Assembly (NCBI GenBank): GCA_945938055.1
Contig: CAMEUH010000038.1
Span: 1 to 14,412 of the forward strand
DNA: 14,412 nt
Reading direction: 5' to 3'
Origin: an uncultured Eubacteriaceae bacterium
Lineage (GTDB): Bacteria > Bacillota > Clostridia > Lachnospirales > Lachnospiraceae
The notes under the pieces were generated by a model. The model worked only from the letters and a program-made list of their open reading frames with translations. It was not told the origin of the DNA and did not search any database. The position numbers and the translations under genes were made by a program. This document shows, piece by piece, positions 1 to 7,358 of the stretch; the stretch's first letter is position 1; the number at the start of each line of letters is the position of its first letter.

Positions 1-636
1 CAGTTCTGCCTTAATCTGTGCAACCTCAATGGAATCGGCAAGAAAATGGCTCATCAGATTATATTTTTCAAATATTCCGTCACATTCCAGATAATTCTGC
101 CGAACCCCATATTCCATCGGGAACCCTCCGGCAAATGAATCCAGAAGTTCTTCAATCTCATATACATTCAACAGCCGTTTCAGAAGTTCTCTTCCCGTCC
201 GCATGTCAATGGTTGCATAAATCTTTATCATGTCGTGAAACTGTTCAGCCATCGCTCTGCAAGTAAGTTCATCTGGCGCTTTATTCTCACTCTGCACATG
301 AGAAACAATACCTTTCAAATATTGTTCTTGATCCGTAAAGCCTTTTAATTCCGCCTTATATTTTCCTTCCGCCATGACACGGATTACTTTATTGGGAAGC
401 TTGACAATCTGCTTCACTACCGCTACCGTTCCAAGATGATAGACATCCTCAAATCCCGGTTCTGAGACTTCCATGCTTATCTGTGTAACAAGCATAATCA
501 TGCCATTTGTTCCCATGGCACGCTCCACGGCACGGATTGATTTATTTCTGCTAATATCAAAATGAATGGCCATACCTGGCAGTATGGTCATTCCTCTGAG
601 TGCAACAACTGGTATTTCATATTCTAATGATTTCAT
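1..636 (-). CDS. lon: Lon protease (LonA), N-terminal part only
   Basis: ATP-dependent cytosolic serine protease that degrades misfolded and regulatory proteins. Only the first 212 codons are in the window; the gene runs off the left edge, so the AAA+ and Ser-Lys protease domains are not seen. My translation starts MKSLEYEIPVVALRGMTILP and contains the typical Lon N-domain features: PVVALRGMTILPGM near residues 9-22, FDISRNKSIRAVERAM near 26-41, then LVTQ. It continues through the helical part to DSIEVAQIKAEL at the edge. The ATG at 636 lies inside ATGA shared with the clpX stop, so translation is probably coupled to clpX. The local Shine-Dalgarno is weak (GGTGA). The neighbours tig, clpP and clpX fit a lon gene in Firmicutes. 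Family call is secure; completeness is unknown. Confidence 0.95.
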   Translation of the reverse strand, partial: MKSLEYEIPVVALRGMTILPGMAIHFDISRNKSIRAVERAMGTNGMIMLVTQISMEVSEPGFEDVYHLGTVAVVKQIVKLPNKVIRVMAEGKYKAELKGFTDQEQYLKGIVSHVQSENKAPDELTCRAMAEQFHDMIKIYATIDMRTGRELLKRLLNVYEIEELLDSFAGGFPMEYGVRQNYLECDGIFEKYNLMSHFLADSIEVAQIKAEL

Positions 637-1925
637 GCAATTTCACCGTTACGATTTTTACTATTCATCACGGAATTCACGTCATCCGTTCTATAAATTA
701 ATTCTGGTTCACTGGTTCCTTCTACCGCTTCCTTCGTAATGATACACCTGGAAATGGAATCATCCGATGGAATAATGAACATGACATCCATCATCACTTC
801 CTCCATGATCGCACGCAGTCCTCTTGCTCCGGTTTTGCGTTCCGCGCTCTTTTTGGCCACCGCCCGAAGTGCATCCTCCGTAAATTCCAATGCCACCTCA
901 TCCAATTCAAAAAGCTTCTGATACTGCTTTGTAATGGCATTCTTAGGTTCTCTTAAAATACGCACTAATGCGTCTTCATCCAGTGAATCTAACGATACGG
1001 TTACCGGAACACGCCCTATAAATTCCGGAATAAGACCGAATTTAATGAGGTCCTGTGGCATAACCTTATGAAACAGTTCTCCCACGTTCTTTTCTTCCCT
1101 GCTTGCAATATCCGCATTAAAGCCCATGGACTTTGTTTCAATACGGCTTTCAATAATCTTTTCCAGACCATCAAATGCTCCGCCACAAATAAACAGGATA
1201 TTCGTTGTGTCAATATGCAGAAGTTCCTGATGCGGATGCTTTCTTCCACCCTGAGGCGGAACGGAGGCTTCTGTTCCTTCCAGTATCTTAAGCAGTGCCT
1301 GCTGTACTCCTTCACCGGATACATCTCTGGTAATGGACACATTTTCACCCTTCCGGCTGATTTTATCTATTTCATCAATATAAATAATTCCATATTGTGC
1401 TCTTTCTATGTCATAATCTGCTGCCTGAATAATCTTAAGCAGAATATTTTCAACGTCTTCACCCACATAACCAGCTTCCGTAAGAGAAGTTGCATCTGCA
1501 ATTGCAAACGGAACATTCAGAAGCTTTGCCAGCGTCTGTGCCAGATAGGTCTTACCAGAACCGGTCGGTCCCAGCATGAGGATGTTACTTTTCTGTAACT
1601 CCACATCATCATCCTTTTTGGCTAAAATTCTTTTGTAGTGATTATATACCGAAACTGCCAGAACTTTCTTTGCATCTTCCTGTCCAACCACATATTCATC
1701 CAAAAAAGCCTTTATTTCAACAGGTTTTAACAGGTTAATTCCAAAATCCTGTTCTGATTCCTGCACTTCATTTTCATACTGTTCTGCAAGAATTTCCGCA
1801 CACACATCCACACATTCATCACAGATATATGTCCCGTTTGGTCCCGCAATCAGCTTTCGAACCTTATCGTGGGTCTTATTACAGAAAGAACATCTTAATA
1901 CATCATCCATCTTCTTACCTGCCAA
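633..1925 (-). CDS. clpX: ATP-dependent Clp protease ATP-binding subunit ClpX
   Basis: AAA+ unfoldase that feeds substrates to ClpP in the cytosol. The 430 residues match family length. Visible parts: an N-terminal zinc-binding domain with Cys12, Cys15, Cys35 and Cys38; Walker A GPTGSGKT at 119-126; pore loop GYVG at 152-155; Walker B IIYIDEID at 180-187; the RKH loop at 228-230; FIGR with the presumed arginine finger near 305; sensor-2 GAR at 366-368. The ClpP-docking loop, IGF in the best-studied ClpX proteins, reads MGF here (267-269). The start is TTG at 1925, chosen because GGGAGG sits 8 bases upstream; an ATG five codons further in lacks a comparable site. It lies 71 bp after clpP, behind a hairpin, and overlaps lon by 4 bp. 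Confidence 0.97.
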   Translation of the reverse strand: MAGKKMDDVLRCSFCNKTHDKVRKLIAGPNGTYICDECVDVCAEILAEQYENEVQESEQDFGINLLKPVEIKAFLDEYVVGQEDAKKVLAVSVYNHYKRILAKKDDDVELQKSNILMLGPTGSGKTYLAQTLAKLLNVPFAIADATSLTEAGYVGEDVENILLKIIQAADYDIERAQYGIIYIDEIDKISRKGENVSITRDVSGEGVQQALLKILEGTEASVPPQGGRKHPHQELLHIDTTNILFICGGAFDGLEKIIESRIETKSMGFNADIASREEKNVGELFHKVMPQDLIKFGLIPEFIGRVPVTVSLDSLDEDALVRILREPKNAITKQYQKLFELDEVALEFTEDALRAVAKKSAERKTGARGLRAIMEEVMMDVMFIIPSDDSISRCIITKEAVEGTSEPELIYRTDDVNSVMNSKNRNGEIA

Positions 1926-1960
1926 AATCTTTTCCTCCCAAATTCACAAATACAAGTTAC

Positions 1961-1989
1961 AAAAAGGGGAGATTAATACTCCCCTTTTT
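1961..1989 (-). terminator. Hairpin between clpP and clpX (terminator or attenuator)
   Basis: A perfect 11-bp inverted repeat, AAAAAGGGGAG and CTCCCCTTTTT, has a 7-base loop (1972-1978) and lies 7 bp after the clpP stop. The stem is A-rich on one side and ends in five T on the minus strand, so it resembles an intrinsic terminator and could work in both directions. No clear promoter follows it before clpX. I therefore infer partial termination or an mRNA processing site that lowers clpX and lon relative to tig and clpP. Confidence 0.7.
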
Positions 1990-1996
1990 AGTTTTA

Positions 1997-2578
1997 TCAT
2001 TTCTTTACGACTACACTATCAATCAAGCCATAAGAAACAGCCTGTTCTGCTGTCATCCAATTATCTCTTTCCGTATCTGCAGAAATGATATCCAGTGGTT
2101 TTCCCGTATTCTCAGATAAAATCTTGTTTAATTTTTCCTTCGTTCTAAGAATATGCTCCGCAGCAATCTTAATATCCGTTGCCTGACCCTGTGCACCGCC
2201 AAGTGGCTGGTGAATCATGATTTCCGCATTCGGAAGTGCCATTCTCTTGCCCTTTGTTCCACCGGCAAGAAGAAATGCTCCCATACTTGCCGCCATGCCA
2301 ACGCAGATGGTTGACACATCACACTTAATATACTGCATGGTATCGTAAATTGCCATACCTGCGGTAACCGAACCGCCCGGGCTGTTAATATAAAGACTAA
2401 TATCTTTACCCGGATCCTCGGATTCCAGGAAAAGAAGCTGTGCAACCACAAGACTTGCCGTCGTTTCATTTACTTCCTCTCCAAGAAAAATGATTCGTTC
2501 CTTTAAAAGTCTTGAATAAATATCAAAAGACCTTTCTCCTCTGCTTGTCTGTTCAATGACCATAGGTACTAAACTCAT
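1997..2578 (-). CDS. clpP: ATP-dependent Clp protease proteolytic subunit ClpP
   Basis: Serine peptidase that forms the barrel degrading substrates delivered by ClpX or other Clp ATPases in the cytosol. The 193 residues match the family. The catalytic triad is visible: Ser98 in GMAASMG, His123 in MIHQPLGG and Asp172 in TERDNWM, at nearly the same numbers as in well-studied ClpP. The N-terminal SLVPMVIEQTSRGERSFDIY is the typical axial-loop start. I chose the ATG at 2578 because GGGG lies 7 bases upstream. A GTG 18 bases further out has no ribosome binding site and would add six residues atypical of the family. It begins 32 bp after the tig stop, so the two are very likely co-transcribed. Confidence 0.97.
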   Translation of the reverse strand: MSLVPMVIEQTSRGERSFDIYSRLLKERIIFLGEEVNETTASLVVAQLLFLESEDPGKDISLYINSPGGSVTAGMAIYDTMQYIKCDVSTICVGMAASMGAFLLAGGTKGKRMALPNAEIMIHQPLGGAQGQATDIKIAAEHILRTKEKLNKILSENTGKPLDIISADTERDNWMTAEQAVSYGLIDSVVVKK

Positions 2579-2610
2579 AATATTACCCCATTTCACAAAG
2601 TATTTATGGA

Positions 2611-3900
2611 TTAGATTTCCTTTGCAGAATCAGCAACAAGTTTTACTGCCTTCTGAATGGCAACATCCTTTTTAATCTGTTCTGTTGCGGCATCATCTAC
2701 CATTTCTTTAATCTTTTCGACATCCATCTGGTACATGGATGCCATATTCTTTAATTCTTCTTCGAAATCATCATCCGTAACTTCGATATTTTCCGCTTTA
2801 ACGATAGCTTCAAGAACAAGACCATTCTTAACACGCTTTTCTGCTTCAGGTCTCATGTCATCAAATAATCTGTCTGCTGTCATTCCTGTATACTGCATGT
2901 ACTGCTCAATGGAAAGTCCCTGAGATGCCATTCTCTGTGCAAACTCTTCAGCCATCTGGCGAACCTGATACTGAATCATTGCTTCCGGCACATCAAAGCT
3001 TGCATTCTCAACAGCCTTTTCAACTGCCTTAGCTTCCTTTTCACGTTCTGCACTCTTTACTCTCTTTTCGGAAAGCTTCTTCTTAACGTCTTCCTTGTAT
3101 TCCTCTAATGTATCAAATTCAGAAACATCCTGAGCAAATTCATCATCCAGTTCTGGTAATTCCTTTGCCTTGATTTCCTTAATTACTACCTTAAACATTG
3201 CCGGCTTACCCTTAAGATTTTCTGCATGATAATCTTCCGGGAATGTAACATTTACTTCTACTTCTTCACCAACATTCTTACCAATTAACTGGTCTTCAAA
3301 AGTATCAATGAAAGAATGGGAACCGATTGTAAGGGAATAATTCTCGCCCTTGCCGCCTTCAAATGCTTCCCCATCAACAAAGCCTTCAAAATCAATTACC
3401 GCAATATCCTTATCTGCAACTGCTCTGCCTTCTACGGTAACCATTCTGGAATTCTGTTCTCTTGCCTTATCGATTTCTGCTGCGACTTCTTCATCGGTTA
3501 CATCGGTATTAACCTTTTCAATTTCAAGGCCCTTGTATTCTCCAAGTGTAACTTCTGGCTTAACAGCAACCTTTGCAGTAAAGATAAATGGCTTACCCTT
3601 TTCAATCTGTGTAACATCGATTTCAGGCTGTGATACAATCTCAAGCTTACTTTCTTCTGCTGCCTTAGCATATGCATCCGGAATCAGTTCGTTGGCTGCA
3701 TCCTCATAGAACATGGCAGGTCCATACATTTTTTCCAGCATCTGTCTTGGAACCTTACCCTTTCTAAAACCAGGAACACTTACCTTGGACTTATTTTTTA
3801 AATATGCCTTCTGCATACCCTGTTCAAATTCTTCTGCTGAAACTTCGATTGTAAGCTTCACCATGTTTTTTTCCTCTAAATTTTCAACCTGAAAACCCAT
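2611..3900 (-). CDS. tig: Trigger factor (ribosome-associated chaperone / peptidyl-prolyl isomerase)
   Basis: Binds at the ribosome exit tunnel and shields nascent chains. The 429 residues match the full-length family. The ribosome-binding signature GFRKGKVP is at residues 44-51 of the N-terminal domain. An FKBP-type isomerase domain spans about 160-245, with VIDFEGFVDGEAFEGG and the GSHSFIDTFEDQLIG stretch. The rest is the charged helical C-terminal chaperone domain, ending LVADSAKEI. The ATG at 3900 follows AGGAGG by 8 bases. It is the first gene of the tig-clpP-(clpX-lon) cluster, a common Firmicutes order in which folding and degradation genes are expressed together. Nothing in it looks damaged. 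Confidence 0.97.
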   Translation of the reverse strand: MGFQVENLEEKNMVKLTIEVSAEEFEQGMQKAYLKNKSKVSVPGFRKGKVPRQMLEKMYGPAMFYEDAANELIPDAYAKAAEESKLEIVSQPEIDVTQIEKGKPFIFTAKVAVKPEVTLGEYKGLEIEKVNTDVTDEEVAAEIDKAREQNSRMVTVEGRAVADKDIAVIDFEGFVDGEAFEGGKGENYSLTIGSHSFIDTFEDQLIGKNVGEEVEVNVTFPEDYHAENLKGKPAMFKVVIKEIKAKELPELDDEFAQDVSEFDTLEEYKEDVKKKLSEKRVKSAEREKEAKAVEKAVENASFDVPEAMIQYQVRQMAEEFAQRMASQGLSIEQYMQYTGMTADRLFDDMRPEAEKRVKNGLVLEAIVKAENIEVTDDDFEEELKNMASMYQMDVEKIKEMVDDAATEQIKKDVAIQKAVKLVADSAKEI

Positions 3901-3984
3901 TAAAATTTCCTCCTTAAGAAAATGTATATAAATAATTTAAAAATATGATTGTCACCATGCTTATGCACACGTACACATTATGAC

Positions 3985-4013
3985 ATTATAACACAGTCAA
4001 TTCCTAAATGCAA
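3985..4013 (-). promoter_or_regulatory. Sigma-A type promoter for tig-clpP
   Basis: Reading the minus strand, a perfect -10 TATAAT (3990-3985) follows a weak -35 TTGCAT (4013-4008) with a 17-bp spacer. This gives a leader of roughly 75-80 bases before the tig ATG. I saw neither a CIRCE inverted repeat nor a tandem CtsR heptad here, so classical heat-shock repression of this cluster is not evident. Confidence 0.6.
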
Positions 4014-4040
4014 AGGGTTTATAAGAATTTTAACCAAAAA

Positions 4041-4084
4041 GGAGCCAATGCTCCATAGCCATAAGACTATTTTGCATTGGCTCC
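4041..4084 (-). terminator. Intrinsic terminator of the SASP gene
   Basis: A perfect 11-bp stem, GGAGCCAATGC (4041-4051) with GCATTGGCTCC (4074-4084), is separated by a 22-base loop. On the minus strand it is followed at once by TTTTTGG. It lies about 20 bp after the SASP stop and separates that gene from the tig promoter. Confidence 0.85.
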
Positions 4085-4104
4085 CATTTTACTCTTTGGA
4101 TGGA

Positions 4105-4308
4105 TTAGTTACCAGAAGACATCTGTTCTTCCTGTTTCTTAATCATTTTTCTTACCATTTCTCCGCCGATAGAACCAGCTTCACGAGATGTTAAGTCACC
4201 GTTGTAACCTTCCTTTAAGTTTACACCAAGTTCAGATGCAACTTCCATCTTAAACTTATCCATTGCTCCCTTAGCCTCTGGTACAGATGTTTTGTTCTTG
4301 CTTGTCAT
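4105..4308 (-). CDS. Alpha/beta-type small acid-soluble spore protein (SASP)
   Basis: Small DNA-binding protein of the spore core that coats and protects DNA and is degraded by the GPR protease at germination. It is 67 residues, the usual size. The family signatures are both present: KFKMEVASELGVNL, containing the GPR cleavage-type motif MEVASE, and the DNA-binding half GYNGDLTSREAGSIGGEMVR. I start at the ATG at 4308, eight bases after GGAGG. A GTG at 4317 overlaps that ribosome binding site and is unlikely to be used. It stands alone, with its own terminator downstream and a roughly 350-bp non-coding region upstream. It is firm evidence that the lineage forms endospores. Expression late in the forespore by sigma-G is expected from the family; the promoter itself is only tentative. 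Confidence 0.95.
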   Translation of the reverse strand: MTSKNKTSVPEAKGAMDKFKMEVASELGVNLKEGYNGDLTSREAGSIGGEMVRKMIKKQEEQMSSGN

Positions 4309-4374
4309 ATCATTCACCTCCGCAATATTTTAAATTTGCCAGACCTTCGACCCATCTGACACATTTATTTGAAT

Positions 4375-4420
4375 CAGATAAGCAACGTTCATTGCTTATC
4401 TGCAATGCTCATCACTTATC
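4375..4420 (-). repeat. Hairpin and degenerate 20-bp tandem repeat upstream of SASP
   Basis: A perfect 11-bp stem, CAGATAAGCAA (4375-4385) with TTGCTTATCTG (4392-4402), has a 6-base loop. It overlaps two imperfect 20-bp direct copies, 4381-4400 and 4401-4420, that match at 15 of 20 positions. No T-run follows on either strand, so it is not a standard terminator. It would lie in the SASP leader if the promoter is further upstream. Confidence 0.6.
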
Positions 4421-4427
4421 TTGGTAT

Positions 4428-4434
4428 TATTATG
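4428..4434 (-). promoter_or_regulatory. Possible sigma-F/G type -10 element for SASP
   Basis: On the minus strand CATAATA matches the forespore -10 pattern CATNNTA. The -35 side (ATTATA about 17 bp upstream) is a poor match. This would place the start about 120 bases before the SASP ATG. It is a weak candidate based on one element only. Confidence 0.25.
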
Positions 4435-4486
4435 TTTCAAACAAAAAAATTTATAATGGAAATATTTTGAATCTACAAGCCATGCA

Positions 4487-4550
4487 GCCCGGAACCCCAA
4501 AAAGCGTTCCGGCAAACTTGTTTGTCAGAACGCTTTTTGGGGTTTCGGGC
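4487..4550. terminator. Long palindromic hairpin with bidirectional terminator core
   Basis: The arms at 4487-4509 and 4528-4550 pair over 23 bp with a single non-Watson-Crick position; the loop is 18 bases. The core is AAAAAGCGTTC with GAACGCTTTTT, which looks like an intrinsic terminator on both strands. The GCCCGGAACCCC outer arms extend it well beyond a normal terminator. It lies between the EamA remnant and SASP, so it probably stops transcripts from the transporter operon. The rest of the 4309-4660 gap holds no gene that I can support. Confidence 0.75.
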
Positions 4551-4560
4551 TATACGGCGC

Positions 4561-4666
4561 CAGCCGTAAATCGAAAAAATACGAAGTATTTTTGAGATTG
4601 CATGGCTATTCCTACCCAGCCATAATTCAAAAAATACGAAGTATTTTTGAGATTGCATGGCTATTC
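4561..4666. repeat. Two tandem copies of a 55-56-bp palindromic unit
   Basis: Copies at 4561-4616 and 4617-4666 share an identical 38-bp stretch (4574-4611 and 4629-4666). Each copy contains an inner hairpin, AAAAATAC-GAA-GTATTTTT, enclosed by AGCC[A/G]T and ATGGCT ends. The second copy ends inside the gene for the EamA protein: its last bases include that gene's TAG stop. A further small hairpin (4553-4568, TACGGC-GCCA-GCCGTA) joins the first copy to the long palindrome to its left. Confidence 0.85.
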
Positions 4667-5578
4667 TCCCTCTCTCTTCTTCTCCTTCACCGGAATCTGT
4701 GCCATGATAATTCCGCAAAAAATCAACACACATCCCATCAGTTCCCTTCCACTCAGGGTCTGTCCCAGCACAAGCCATCCGGCAATCACAGAAAATACTG
4801 ATTCCAGACTCAGTATCAAGGAAGCAATGGTTGGATTAAAATCCTTTTGTCCCACTATCTGTAAGGTATATGCCACTCCACAGGAAAGAACGCCTGCATA
4901 CAGAATCGGTTTCCACGCAGCCAGAATGTCACTCATATGAAATTGTTCTGTAAAAAGCATGACAACTCCGGATAAAATTCCACAAACAAAAAACTGAATG
5001 CATGACATTTTTACACCATCCACCTTTGGTGAAAAATAGTCAATAACCAAAATATGCACAGAAAATAAAAACGCAGAAGCCAGAAGATAAAGATCGGCTG
5101 CTTCCAGGCAAAATCCTTCTTTTACACTCAACAGATAAAATCCGCCCAGTGCAATAAGAACACTAAACCACACCAGGATACTACATTTCTTCTTAAGAAA
5201 AATCCCCATGATTGGAACTATTACAATATAGAGTGCCGTAATAAAACCGGCCTTTCCAACCGTCGTATACTGAATTCCTATCTGCTGGCTGTTTGATGCA
5301 AGAAAAAGTGCCACTCCACAGCAGACACCACCAATAAAAAGTGTTTTCTGTCCTTGTTTTTTTTCTTCATTCCTATTATCATCATTATTCTTTCCCTGAA
5401 TCAGATTGATTATCTAGATGCAGGGAATTAAAACAAATCCTCCAATAACATTACGCACAAAATTAAACGTAAATGGTCCGATATATTCCATTCCCACACT
5501 CTGGGCAACAAATGCTGCTCCCCAGATTGCCGCCGTCAGTAATAACAATAATGAATTTTTTAATTTAATTTGTTTCAT
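4661..5578 (-). pseudogene. EamA/DMT-superfamily transporter, interrupted by in-frame TAG
   Basis: Read through, this is a 305-codon gene of normal length for the ten-helix drug/metabolite transporter family. It starts at the ATG at 5578 (MKQIKLKNSLLLLLTAAIWG), with GGAGAGAG a few bases upstream. Recognisable family stretches include FVAQSVGMEYIGPFTF, IQYTTVGKAGFITALY, HILVIDYFSPKVDGVKM and ASLILSLESVFSVIAGW. Codon 55 (5416-5414) is TAG, directly after VLIPCI in the second helix region; the frame then continues intact to a TAG at 4663-4661. The part after the break has no good start (a GTG at 5314 lacks context). It begins 18 bp after the ATPase stop, so it is the last member of the amino-acid transport operon. 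A nonsense mutation is most likely; a base error is possible. If intact it would be an inner-membrane exporter of unknown substrate. Confidence 0.85.
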
Positions 5579-5596
5579 TTTCTCTCTCCGCCATAT

Positions 5597-6361
5597 TTAT
5601 GTATTTAAGACCGATTGAAGGAACATTCTTGTTCTCTCATTTTCAGGACTGCTAAAAAGTTTTTCCGGTGCAGCTTCCTCAAGAATACTTCCCTGATACA
5701 TAAAAACTACCCTGTCTGCCACTTCTTTTGCAAATCCCATCTCATGTGTAACCACAAGCATCGTCATTCCCTCTTTTGCCAGATCCTTCATAACCTGCAG
5801 GACTTCTCCAACCAGTTCAGGATCCAAAGCCGATGTTGGTTCATCAAACAGCATGATTTTAGGCTGCATCGCCAATGCTCTTGCTATTGCAACTCTCTGC
5901 TGCTGTCCTCCAGAAAGTTTTGCAGGATAGACATCTTCCTTTGCTGCAAGACCAACTTTGGCAATGAGTTCCCTTGCTATTTTTCTGGCTTCCTCCTTTT
6001 CCATTCCTTTCACTTCCACCGGAGCAAGCATCACATTTTCCAGTACTGTAAGATGCGGGAATAGATTAAACCGCTGAAATACCATTCCCATATCAAGAAG
6101 AAGAGCCGCAATTTCTTTATGTGTTTTTGTAACCCTATTGACTCCATGCTCCCTGTCGTCTATCAGAACATCATCAATCCAGATTTTCCCCGATGTAATC
6201 TTTTCCAGTCTGTTCAGTGAACGAAGGAAAGTAGATTTGCCAGCTCCAGAAGGTCCGATAATACAAACCACTTCACCCTGCTCAACTTCCAAAGAACAGT
6301 TCTTCAAAACTTTTAATTCTCCAAAATCCTTACAAAGATTTTCTGTTTTAATAATTGACAT
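5597..6361 (-). CDS. Polar amino-acid ABC transporter, ATP-binding protein (GlnQ/HisP type)
   Basis: Cytosolic ATPase that powers the permease encoded just upstream. It has 254 residues. Walker A GPSGAGKS is at 36-43, the Q-loop Gln96 in MVFQRFNLFPHLT, the signature LSGGQQQR at 149-156, Walker B IMLFDEPTSALDPE from 169, and the H-loop His206 in VVTHEMGF. The VFQ-FNLFPH and EPTSALDPE wording is typical of the polar amino-acid uptake family. Relative to GlnQ, a roughly ten-residue insertion sits between the second beta strand region and the Q-loop (about 70-90, rich in charged residues). The ATG at 6361 follows GGAGG by 7 bases, and only 11 bp separate it from the permease stop. Confidence 0.95.
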   Translation of the reverse strand: MSIIKTENLCKDFGELKVLKNCSLEVEQGEVVCIIGPSGAGKSTFLRSLNRLEKITSGKIWIDDVLIDDREHGVNRVTKTHKEIAALLLDMGMVFQRFNLFPHLTVLENVMLAPVEVKGMEKEEARKIARELIAKVGLAAKEDVYPAKLSGGQQQRVAIARALAMQPKIMLFDEPTSALDPELVGEVLQVMKDLAKEGMTMLVVTHEMGFAKEVADRVVFMYQGSILEEAAPEKLFSSPENERTRMFLQSVLNT

Positions 6362-6372
6362 ACCAAAGCCTC

Positions 6373-7335
6373 CTATTCATAAACCGAGAATTTCTTCTCC
6401 AGTGATGCAAATATTTTCGTAAACACCCATGTAATAATTAAATAAATTGCCATGGATGGAAGATAAATCAGCACATCATTGGTGGATGTCATAATCGATT
6501 GTGTAATTTTTGATAAATCCTGTAATGCAATAATGGAGGTCAATGATGCATCCTTTAATACCATGATAAATTCATTCGCAATGGGCGGTATTAATCTTCG
6601 ATAGGTCTGTGGAATGATTATCTTTTTCATGGTTTTGGCATAATTAAATCCCAATGCCTTTGCTGCCTCGAACTGTCCCTTATCAATGGACTGAATTCCG
6701 GCACGTATAATTTCGGCACAATATGCTGCACTATTTAGACCAAATGCAATCCACGCTGCCATAAACCGGTTATTAATCGCCAGAGAAGGATTAATCAGCG
6801 GAAGTCCGTAATAAATGAAAAACAACTGCATTAAAAGTGGTGTTCCCCGAAACACAAAAATGTATATTTCACAAAATCCTCGCAGGATTTTAATTTTGGA
6901 CATTTTCCCCAATGCAAGAAACACACTTAATATTACCCCTACGGTTACCGCCGCTATCGTTAAAAGAATCGTTATTTCGGCACCACGCAGAAGATTTGGA
7001 AGCCATGTCATGCAGTTGGCCGTAAACTTTACCATTCCTTCCCAGAAGTTTAGTTTTGTCCCCATGTCCACATAGACACCAAACGTCATTCCGGCCAATC
7101 CTACCATGTAATATTTTTCTGCTTTACTGCTGGAAATCTGCTGTGTAATAATCAGACTTGAAATGACTCCCCAATCCTTATATACTTCACTGGACTTTTT
7201 AACCTCTTCCTTATAAAATCCGTCCGGCACCCTTGAAGCCAGTTCCTCATAAGATGGACTGGTTAATGCCAATGGAATGCAAATCAGCAAAACTGCTGCA
7301 ATAATTATCAGTAACTTCGAATATTTTTTTACCAT
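6373..7335 (-). CDS. Polar amino-acid ABC transporter permease with long N-terminal extension
   Basis: Inner-membrane channel subunit of the HisMQ/GlnP family. The core begins near residue 113 and contains FRGTPLLMQLFFIYYGLP (163-180), the ATPase-contacting EAA loop EAAKALGFNYAKTMKKIIIP (223-242) and KDASLTSIIALQDL. The protein is 320 residues, about 100 more than the usual 215-230. The extra part has one clear membrane helix (about 7-25), then a charged stretch (26-75) likely outside the membrane, before the first conserved helix. I use the ATG at 7335, preceded by GGGAGAG; an ATG at 7368 would add 11 residues, overlaps a hairpin and lacks a ribosome binding site. It lies 83 bp after the binding-protein stop. 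The substrate is not determinable from sequence. Confidence 0.92.
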   Translation of the reverse strand: MVKKYSKLLIIIAAVLLICIPLALTSPSYEELASRVPDGFYKEEVKKSSEVYKDWGVISSLIITQQISSSKAEKYYMVGLAGMTFGVYVDMGTKLNFWEGMVKFTANCMTWLPNLLRGAEITILLTIAAVTVGVILSVFLALGKMSKIKILRGFCEIYIFVFRGTPLLMQLFFIYYGLPLINPSLAINNRFMAAWIAFGLNSAAYCAEIIRAGIQSIDKGQFEAAKALGFNYAKTMKKIIIPQTYRRLIPPIANEFIMVLKDASLTSIIALQDLSKITQSIMTSTNDVLIYLPSMAIYLIITWVFTKIFASLEKKFSVYE

Positions 7336-7358
7336 GTTATCTCTCCCGTACAGGCATA

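Noticed and set aside
1068..1598. Long plus-strand open frame of 176 codons opposite clpX
   Set aside because: Antisense to a strongly conserved gene; composition is Cys/Phe/Asn-rich as expected for the reverse of a coding frame.
4561..4666. CRISPR-like repeats
   Set aside because: Only two copies, directly abutting and palindromic, with no regular unique spacers and no cas genes.
4473..4778. Minus-strand open frame of about 100 codons spanning the repeats
   Set aside because: It translates the tandem repeats and the long hairpin, giving duplicated KYFVFFELW-like words, and overlaps the EamA gene in another frame. No ribosome binding site or family resemblance.
5414..5416. Recoding of TAG as pyrrolysine or another amino acid
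   Set aside because: TAG ends the adjacent permease gene and this gene itself, the family has no need for pyrrolysine at this membrane position, and no stem-loop recoding signal is evident.
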